The notes under the pieces are model-generated. The model did not search any database and was not told the origin of the DNA. It saw only the letters and a program-made list of their open reading frames with translations. Of a stretch of DNA of 9,808 bases, positions 1 to 4,759 are shown piece after piece. A program made the position numbers and the translations under genes. Source of the DNA: CAYGZA01 sp964354135 (lineage in GTDB: Bacteria; Planctomycetota; Planctomycetia; Pirellulales; Thermoguttaceae); assembly GCA_964354135.1 (NCBI GenBank), contig CAYGZA010000259.1, forward strand, positions 1 through 9,808. The letters are read 5' to 3'. Within the stretch, counting starts at the first letter, position 1. Every line of letters starts with the position of its first letter.

Positions 1-209
1 AGGACGTGATGGGCGGCCACGAGGCAAGCGTCTCGAAGATCGGCGAGGAGCAACTCTTCTACCTCACCAGCCGCGGCCTGACCGAGCCGGAGGCCAGCAC
101 GATGATCGTGGCGGGCTTCATCGAGCCGTTGGTCAAGGAGCTGCCCATGGAATACGCCGTGGAAATGAACCGGCTGATCCAACTCCAGATGGAAGGAACC
201 GTGGGGTAA
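1..209 (+). CDS. sufB: Fe-S cluster assembly scaffold SufB, C-terminal end (5' partial)
   Basis: The frame is open from the left edge (first full codon at 3) to TAA at 207-209, leaving about the last 68 residues. The segment contains GGHEASVSKIGEEQLFYLTSRGL-type sequence followed by a conserved helix ending in EGTVG, which matches the SufB C terminus. SufB is the cytoplasmic scaffold that, with SufD and the ATPase SufC, builds Fe-S clusters using sulphur from SufS. The His-Glu pair in GHEAS corresponds to acidic/His residues implicated in cluster assembly in E. coli SufB; the scaffold cysteine lies upstream, outside the window. sufD follows in the same direction after 61 bases, which fits one operon. 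Family identity is clear; the main part of the gene cannot be assessed here. Confidence 0.93.
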   Translation, partial: DVMGGHEASVSKIGEEQLFYLTSRGLTEPEASTMIVAGFIEPLVKELPMEYAVEMNRLIQLQMEGTVG

Positions 210-216
210 GCGCAGT

Positions 217-263
217 AGGACGGCCTTTCCAGGCCGTCCAGAACGGCCCGGAAAGGCCGTCCT
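217..263. repeat. Long perfect-arm hairpin between sufB and sufD
   Basis: Bases 217-230 (AGGACGGCCTTTCC) are the exact reverse complement of 250-263. Inside this, GGCCGT at 232-237 pairs with ACGGCC at 243-248. The whole forms a 21-position stem with a single A/C mismatch (231/249) and a 5-base loop at 238-242. It starts 8 bases after the sufB stop and ends 7 bases before the sufD ATG, and there is no T-run after it, so a classical terminator is unlikely. It is probably a dispersed palindromic repeat, or an RNA element that stabilises or separates the sufB and sufD messages. Confidence 0.85.
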
Positions 264-270
264 GCAACGC

Positions 271-1587
271 ATGATGACTAAATCGACTCTCCAAGCCGGT
301 TTTGCCCAAGAGGCCTTCGACGAATTCCTCGCCGCACGGTCCGAGCCGGGCTGGCTGACCCACCTGCGGCAAGAGGCGTGGGAAGCGTTTCAGGCCATGC
401 CGCTTCCGGACATGAAGCAGGAAGAGTGGCGGCGGACCGATCTTCGGCTGTTCCACCTGGACCGTTTCGGGCTGCCTCTTCCGCCTGCCGCCGACGCTCC
501 GGTTCCGCCGGCCCTGCTGGCCGAAGACATCGAGCTCGCCGGGCGGGCCGTCTCGCTCGATAGCCACCCGCTCCAATCCCATTTGGCCGCCAGGTGGCAG
601 GCCCGCGGGGTCCTGTTCGGCAGCCTCGATGAGCTGGTCCTCGAATACGGGGGCCTATTGCGGCCGCACCTCGGTGCCCCGCTCGTCGATCCGCACACGG
701 ACAAGTTCGCCGCGCTCCACGCCGCCCTTTGGTCGGGCGGGACGCTCTTGTACGTGCCGCCGGGCGTCGTGGTGGACCAGCCGCTCCACGTCTTGTCGGT
801 TCTCTCGCCGGGCAGCGCCGACTTCGGCCGTACGCTGGTGATCCTCGATCGGGGCGCCGAGGCGACGCTCCTGGCCGAAACGGCCGGCACCGATCCGCAA
901 GCCGCCGGGCTGCACTGCGGGGCCGTGGAGCTCGTGGTTGGGCCGCACGCCCGGTTGCGCTACGTGAACCTCCAGAACTGGGGGACGGGCGTCTGGCACT
1001 TCGCCCATCAGAAGGCCCGCCTGCAAGAGAGCGCCGAATTGCAGTGGACCATCGGCGCGTTGGGGGCCCGCCTGGCCAAGGTGAATCAGCACGTCGAGCT
1101 GGCCGGCCCTCGCGCAAGGACCCAGGTCAACGGCGTGATGTTCACCGAGGGCAGGCAGCACCTCGCCTACCACACCCTCCAGCACCACCAGATGCCGGAG
1201 TGTGCGAGCGACCTGCTCTACAAAGGCGCCCTGCAAGACCAGTCCCATTTGGTCTGGCGGGGCATGATCCACGTCGACCGCGACGCCCAGAAGACCGACG
1301 GCTACCAGCGGAACGATACCCTGATTCTCTCCGATTCCGCCCGGGCCGACTCGATCCCCGGGCTGGAGATCCTGGCCGACGACGTCCGCTGCACCCACGG
1401 CGCGACGGCCGGCCGCGTGGACGACGAGCAGGTCTTCTACGCCCGCACCCGCGGGCTGACCCGCAAGGAGGCGATCCGCACGATCGTGGCCGGTTTCTTC
1501 CAGCAGGTCTTCGACCGCATTACGATCGAGAGCGTCCGCAAGGCGTTGGGCGATGCCATTCGCCGCCGCGTCCGGGAGTATCAGTGA
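271..1587 (+). CDS. sufD: Fe-S cluster assembly protein SufD
   Basis: This 438-residue protein is close to the usual SufD length (E. coli about 420). The N-terminal helical part has the family pattern LRQEAWEAF..PLPDMKQEEWRRTDLR (residues 32-59). The middle is the beta-helix core with YVPPGVVVDQPLHV (161-174). The C terminus has DDVRCTHGATAGRVDDEQ (370-387), where C374 and H376 match the conserved Cys-X-His; the His corresponds to E. coli SufD H360, placed at the SufB-SufD cluster assembly site. SufD pairs with SufB and binds SufC in the cytosol. It follows sufB by 61 bases and is followed one base after its TGA by the ferredoxin ATG. The start has two adjacent ATGs (271, 274) and no clear ribosome binding site, so translation may depend on the upstream hairpin context. 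Confidence 0.95.
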   Translation: MMTKSTLQAGFAQEAFDEFLAARSEPGWLTHLRQEAWEAFQAMPLPDMKQEEWRRTDLRLFHLDRFGLPLPPAADAPVPPALLAEDIELAGRAVSLDSHPLQSHLAARWQARGVLFGSLDELVLEYGGLLRPHLGAPLVDPHTDKFAALHAALWSGGTLLYVPPGVVVDQPLHVLSVLSPGSADFGRTLVILDRGAEATLLAETAGTDPQAAGLHCGAVELVVGPHARLRYVNLQNWGTGVWHFAHQKARLQESAELQWTIGALGARLAKVNQHVELAGPRARTQVNGVMFTEGRQHLAYHTLQHHQMPECASDLLYKGALQDQSHLVWRGMIHVDRDAQKTDGYQRNDTLILSDSARADSIPGLEILADDVRCTHGATAGRVDDEQVFYARTRGLTRKEAIRTIVAGFFQQVFDRITIESVRKALGDAIRRRVREYQ

Positions 1588-1588
1588 C

Positions 1589-1933
1589 ATGGGCGAGAAC
1601 GACTTCGTGCGGGCGTGCAAGGTGTCCGACGTGCCCGACCCGGGCAAGACGGTCGTTGAAGTGGGGGACCGGCTGGTGGGCCTGTTTCACGTTGCCGGCA
1701 GCTTCTATGCGATCGACGACCTCTGCACCCACGACGGCGGTCCGCTGGCCGAAGGGGATCTCAAGGGGCACACGATTATCTGCCCGCGGCACGGGGCGCG
1801 GTTCGACATCCGCACGGGTGTGGCCCTCTCGATGCCGGCCACCAGGGCCACGGCCGCGCACGAGGTGAAGATTGAGGGCGGAGAGGTCTGGATCAGAATC
1901 AAGGATGAATGCGGAATGATGAAGGATGAATGA
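1589..1933 (+). CDS. Rieske-type [2Fe-2S] ferredoxin in the SUF operon
   Basis: This 114-residue cytoplasmic protein has both Rieske cluster boxes: C46-T-H48 in LCTHDGGPL and C65-P-R-H68 in CPRHGARFD, so two Cys and two His are present for a [2Fe-2S] cluster. It belongs to the small NirD/BphF-like ferredoxin group, and such genes are known next to sufD in SUF operons of several phyla. A role as electron donor during cluster assembly is inferred. I chose ATG 1589, one base after the sufD stop, with GGGAG at 1574-1578 in the end of sufD; an earlier GTG at 1553 would add 12 residues that look unlike the family. The last residues (roughly KDECGMMKDE) are encoded by a low-complexity repeat, so the native stop may have been displaced. 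Confidence 0.9.
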   Translation: MGENDFVRACKVSDVPDPGKTVVEVGDRLVGLFHVAGSFYAIDDLCTHDGGPLAEGDLKGHTIICPRHGARFDIRTGVALSMPATRATAAHEVKIEGGEVWIRIKDECGMMKDE

Positions 1934-1961
1934 AGAGTCCCTAGCCCCTGACCCCTGCCCC
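1901..1961. repeat. Low-complexity direct repeats at the ferredoxin/sufT junction
   Basis: AAGGATGAATG occurs at 1901-1911 and again at 1922-1932, a period of 21 bases, with the related GGAATGATG between them. It is followed by a C-rich period-7 tract: TAGCCCC (1942-1948), TGACCCC (1949-1955) and TGCCCC (1956-1961). The tract supplies the last codons and stop of the ferredoxin and the stretch up to the likely start of the DUF59 gene. On the opposite strand it encodes a phrase like SSFILHHSAFIL. From memory, such peptides recur in mispredicted planctomycete ORFs, which suggests a widespread genomic repeat; this was not checked. Confidence 0.65.
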
Positions 1962-2279
1962 ATGGCCATTGCTGAAGAGTCCGTCTATGCCGCCTTGCGG
2001 CAGGTAAACGACCCCGAGCTGTTCGTCAACATTGTCGACTTGGGGCTGGTCTACGAGGTGCAAGTCGCTCAGCGGGGGCGCACGTCGGACATCTTGATCA
2101 AGATGACGATGACCAGCCCGGCGTGCCCGGCCGGCCCGCAACTGGTCCAGGAGGTCAAGGACGCCCTGGCGGATCTCGGCGAAGAAATAGGCACCGTGAA
2201 CGTCGAGCTGGTCTTGAGCCCCCCCTGGACCCCCGACCGCATGACCGACGACGCCCGGGACCAGCTCGGGATGTACTGA
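1962..2279 (+). CDS. sufT: DUF59/MIP18-family Fe-S maturation protein, SufT-like
   Basis: This 105-residue protein has the DUF59 signature: NDPELFVNIVDLGLVYEV (residues 16-33), then a beta-strand ending in KMTMTSPACPAG (47-58) with the conserved cysteine C55, and a C-terminal LSPPWTPDRM motif. Members near suf genes (SufT) assist Fe-S cluster maturation or transfer; the family also includes PaaD and eukaryotic MIP18/CIA2. It is the last gene of the SUF block and ends facing pilT. I prefer ATG 1962 because the family begins close to ESVYAALRQVNDPEL. An in-frame ATG at 1926 overlapping the ferredoxin stop would add 12 residues made entirely of repeat-derived sequence. That start could still be used through translational coupling, since 1962 has only a C-tract in front of it. 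Confidence 0.85.
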   Translation: MAIAEESVYAALRQVNDPELFVNIVDLGLVYEVQVAQRGRTSDILIKMTMTSPACPAGPQLVQEVKDALADLGEEIGTVNVELVLSPPWTPDRMTDDARDQLGMY

Positions 2280-2346
2280 GCGCGGCTTCTCCGGGTCTCG
2301 GCCGAGTCCATGCGTTCTTCCGATGGCGGGAAACCCCACTGCGAAA

Positions 2347-2379
2347 AGACTTCCGAAGTCTCGGAGACTTCGGAAGTCT
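2347..2379. repeat. Tandem palindrome repeat, copy 1
   Basis: Two 15-base palindromes of the form AGACTTC-S-GAAGTCT (2347-2361 and 2365-2379) stand in tandem with a 3-base spacer (CGG). Together they also form a 16-bp perfect inverted repeat (2347-2362 with 2364-2379). The element lies between the convergent ends of the DUF59 gene and pilT. A second copy at 4706-4738 matches at 28 of 33 positions. It is either an interspersed palindromic element or a bidirectional terminator-like hairpin; there is no T-run. Confidence 0.85.
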
Positions 2380-2397
2380 CCGGTTGAAGTCAACCGG
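2380..2397. repeat. Small hairpin next to the tandem palindrome
   Basis: CCGGTTG (2380-2386) pairs perfectly with CAACCGG (2391-2397) around a 4-base loop AAGT. It abuts the palindrome repeat and lies 24 bases past the pilT stop codon on the - strand. With the larger palindrome it may act as a convergent transcription barrier. No T-run supports a classic intrinsic terminator. Confidence 0.5.
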
Positions 2398-2420
2398 TCA
2401 GATGAGGCTCGGCGGACCCA

Positions 2421-3509
2421 TCAGAGTCGGGTCGGGGAGGTGACGAATCGCTCGGCCGTTTCCCTGCTGATCCGCCCCTCATGGAGCAGCCGCTTGATCG
2501 CCTCATCGAGCGTGAGCATTCCTTCGGCGCGGCTCGTGAGAACGACGTTGTCGATCGACTCGATCCTGCCCGAGCGAATCGCGCTGGCCACCGGCGCGTT
2601 GTTGAACATGATCTCCAGCGCCAGGACCCGCTTCTCGCCCCTGCGGACGTTGGGGAGGAGATGCTGACTGATCACCGCACGGAGGCTCAAAGAAAGCTGC
2701 GAGCGAACGTCGCGCTGATCGCTTTGCGGAAACAGGTCGGCATATCGCGAGATCGCCCCTTTGGCGTCGCGGGTGTGCAAGGTGGAAAAGACGAGGTGGC
2801 CCGTCTCGGCCGCACTCAGGGCCATCTGCGCGGTCTCCCGATCGCGAATCTCGCCGACCAGGATCACGTCCGGGTCCTGGCGGACGGCGTACTTCAGGCC
2901 GTCGGCAAAGGTGTGGACGTCCAGACCGACCTCCCGCTGCGTGACCACGGACCCGGACACCCGGGGGAACAGGTACTCAACCGGCTGCTCGACGGTAATG
3001 ATGCGGTACCCGCCTTCGTTGTTGAGCAGATTGATCAGCATCGCCAACGACGTGGTCTTGCCCGACCCGACCACGCCGCAGATGAGCACGAGCCCGTTGC
3101 GATAATGGGAAAGCCGCTGGGCGAGTTCCTCGGGAAACCCCGCCCAATGGAAGTCGGGAATCGCCGATGGGATGACCCGGAAGCAGGCCCCCATCTGCTG
3201 GCCGCTCATGAAGTAGTTCACGCGAAACCGCTGCGCTTTTCCGCGGAGCGTGAGTTCCAGCGCGAAGTCGACGTTCCGATCCGCGTCGAAACGATCCATC
3301 GCGTGCGGGGGACAGAACTGCACGAGCATCTCCCGCACGGCTTCAGGCGCCAGCGCGATCGGCTCTAGCTCCTGCAATTCGCCGTGGACGCGAAGCACCG
3401 GGGGATAGCCCGACACCACGTGGAGGTCCGACGCCTCCGCCTCAACGGCCCTTGCCAGCCAGTCTCGAAGCGGATCCGGACCGACCTGATCGGGTTGGAT
3501 CGTGCTCAT
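2421..3509 (-). CDS. pilT: PilT-type twitching motility/secretion ATPase
   Basis: This 362-residue protein is the normal length for PilT. The N-terminal domain has ASDLHVVSGYPPVLRVHGEL (26-45). The ATPase core has Walker A GVVGSGKT (145-152), an Asp-box region VEQPVEY (173-179), Walker B DVILVGE (214-220), and the His box GHLVFSTLHT (237-246). A PilT-like PVASAIRSGRIESI segment follows near 307-319. PilT hexamers power type IV pilus retraction at the inner face of the cytoplasmic membrane. The Asp box has Gln where classic PilT has Asp (EQP instead of EDP). I chose ATG at 3509 because the family starts shortly after it; it overlaps the stop of the upstream reductase gene by four bases (ATGA), implying translational coupling. 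No pilB, pilC or pilM is in view, so it may be one of several PilT paralogues. Confidence 0.92.
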   Translation of the reverse strand: MSTIQPDQVGPDPLRDWLARAVEAEASDLHVVSGYPPVLRVHGELQELEPIALAPEAVREMLVQFCPPHAMDRFDADRNVDFALELTLRGKAQRFRVNYFMSGQQMGACFRVIPSAIPDFHWAGFPEELAQRLSHYRNGLVLICGVVGSGKTTSLAMLINLLNNEGGYRIITVEQPVEYLFPRVSGSVVTQREVGLDVHTFADGLKYAVRQDPDVILVGEIRDRETAQMALSAAETGHLVFSTLHTRDAKGAISRYADLFPQSDQRDVRSQLSLSLRAVISQHLLPNVRRGEKRVLALEIMFNNAPVASAIRSGRIESIDNVVLTSRAEGMLTLDEAIKRLLHEGRISRETAERFVTSPTRL

Positions 3510-4582
3510 GATACGTAGCGCCAGCCGTCCTCCAGCCAGTCGCGGCCGGGAGCCGGTGTCCGGGCAGCGACCCGGTCCAGCCGTCGGCGGCCTTCCGGCG
3601 AGAGCTTCGTCCACGAGGCGCTGAAGTTCTCTCGCACGTGTCCCACGGTGTGGACGCCGCAGATGCACGCGTCCACCAAGTCGTTCTGGAGGACAAAGGC
3701 CATCATGTCCCGGGCCAGGCCGGCCGGGCCGCCGGCAAGATCGCGCTCCTTTAAGAACTCCCCGCGGGCAAACGGCTTGATCGTAACGATCCCCAGGCCC
3801 GCTTTCTCCGCTGCCGGCATGATGGTTTCGGCGACGCGGTGCCGCGCGTTATAGGGGAGCGAGCAGGTGTCGAAGGCGCGGCCGTATTTCTCGAATGCCT
3901 CCAGGAACAGCTCCGGCGTGAAATGGCAGCCGAAGCCGCTGAAGCGGATCTTCCCCTGCTTCTTGACACGGTCCAGGGCCTCGATCGCGTACGACATGTC
4001 CCAGTAGCCGGACTGCTTCGTGTCGTTCTCCGTGTTGGTGACCATGAGAATGTCGAAGTAGTCGCTCTGGAGCAGCTTGAGCCGCTCGTCGACAAACTTG
4101 TAGATTTCGTTCTTGTCGGCTTCGCGGCCTTTCATCTTATGGCACAGCCGGCCGGTGATGATCGCCCGGTCGCGGGCCTTCAGCCGCTTCAGGGCCTCGC
4201 CGGGGACGCTGTGCTCCTCGGGCGGCGTGCAGCAGTCGAAAAAGTTCACTCCAATCTCCATCCCAAGGCCGATCATGCGGACGGCCTCGTCGAGGCTGGG
4301 CGTGCGCAGGCCGCCTTTGCCGTCGGGGACCCGGGCGTAGGACCAACTGTGCCCGCCGAATCCGACTTCCGAGACCCGCAGGCCGGTCTTCCCCAGCACG
4401 CGGTACGCGACCTTGCCCTCGGCCGGCTCGGAAACGCGGGGACCGGCCGCCGCGGCTCCGTGCGGACTGCCGAGCACTGCCGCAGCCACGCCGCCCGCAA
4501 GGGCGCGTTGCCCGCACTGCGAAAGAAAACGCCTTCGGGTCGGACGGTTTGCCCCGGGATTGTCCGCGACATGCTCAGCCAT
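3506..4582 (-). CDS. Tat-exported aldo/keto reductase homologue with altered catalytic site
   Basis: The 358-residue protein starts at ATG 4582, fixed by AGGAGG nine bases upstream (complement of 4591-4597). The N terminus carries a twin-arginine signal, TRRRFLSQ (15-22), then an Ala-rich hydrophobic stretch to about residue 47. The rest follows the AKR TIM barrel: YRVLGKTGLRVSEVGFGG (60-77), GVNFFD (111-116), SDYFDIL (173-179), KKQGKIRFSGFG (207-218), TIKPFARGEF (267-276) and a C-terminal GVHTVGHVRENF. The expected tetrad is Asp, Tyr, Lys, His. D116 is present, but the Tyr position has Pro (about 121), the Lys position reads ITGR (142-145), and the His position is T182. Cys/His residues (C117, C118, H124, C147, H148, C219, H220) occupy the same loops. 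Fold and export are well supported; ordinary NADPH reductase activity is doubtful. Confidence 0.85.
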   Translation of the reverse strand: MAEHVADNPGANRPTRRRFLSQCGQRALAGGVAAAVLGSPHGAAAAGPRVSEPAEGKVAYRVLGKTGLRVSEVGFGGHSWSYARVPDGKGGLRTPSLDEAVRMIGLGMEIGVNFFDCCTPPEEHSVPGEALKRLKARDRAIITGRLCHKMKGREADKNEIYKFVDERLKLLQSDYFDILMVTNTENDTKQSGYWDMSYAIEALDRVKKQGKIRFSGFGCHFTPELFLEAFEKYGRAFDTCSLPYNARHRVAETIMPAAEKAGLGIVTIKPFARGEFLKERDLAGGPAGLARDMMAFVLQNDLVDACICGVHTVGHVRENFSASWTKLSPEGRRRLDRVAARTPAPGRDWLEDGWRYVS

Positions 4583-4590
4583 CGTTTGTC

Positions 4591-4597
4591 TCCTCCT
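4591..4597 (-). promoter_or_regulatory. Strong ribosome binding site of the Tat-exported AKR gene
   Basis: The - strand reads AGGAGGAGACAAACG before ATG 4582, a strong Shine-Dalgarno match at about nine bases. It selects this start over an in-frame ATG 28 codons upstream, and places the twin-arginine motif at the expected distance from the N terminus. Confidence 0.8.
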
Positions 4598-4622
4598 GTG
4601 GTTTGGACGCCGGCTCCCCCAT

Positions 4623-4649
4623 TGAATAGCAGGGAGGCGGGGAAAGCAA
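4623..4649 (-). promoter_or_regulatory. Weak sigma70-like promoter candidate for the AKR-pilT unit
   Basis: On the - strand, TTGCTT (complement of 4644-4649) is followed after 15 bases by TATTCA (complement of 4623-4628), with TGC just before the -10, resembling an extended -10. The spacing is short and the match imperfect, so this is only a candidate. It would give a leader of about 35 bases before ATG 4582. Confidence 0.25.
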
Positions 4650-4705
4650 TGCCACGTCCGGCCCATCCGGCGTCGCGGGCAGGAGAACTTGCCTCTGAGC
4701 CGAAT

Positions 4706-4738
4706 AGACTTCCGAAGTCTTCAAGACCTCGGAAGTCC
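4706..4738. repeat. Tandem palindrome repeat, copy 2
   Basis: This is the second copy of the 33-base element seen at 2347-2379, with 28 of 33 identical positions. The first 15-base unit (4706-4720) is identical to copy 1; the spacer (TCA) and the second unit (4724-4738) have diverged. Its long arms, 4707-4721 and 4723-4737, still pair at 14 of 15 positions. It lies 21 bases beyond the transporter stop codon, between transporter and reductase genes on the - strand. Confidence 0.85.
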
Positions 4739-4759
4739 GGGCTTTGCATCGCGGATGGG

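Noticed and set aside
1926..1961. Upstream start for the DUF59 gene
   Set aside because: It adds only repeat-derived residues; kept as an alternative because it overlaps the ferredoxin stop codon.
2481..3368. 295-residue open frame on the + strand antisense to pilT
   Set aside because: The opposite strand encodes a full PilT ATPase with intact motifs; this one has none.
3510..3668. N-terminal extension of pilT by 53 residues
   Set aside because: The extension lies within the reductase coding sequence, is Arg/Pro-rich and unlike PilT; ATG 3509 gives the family-typical N terminus.
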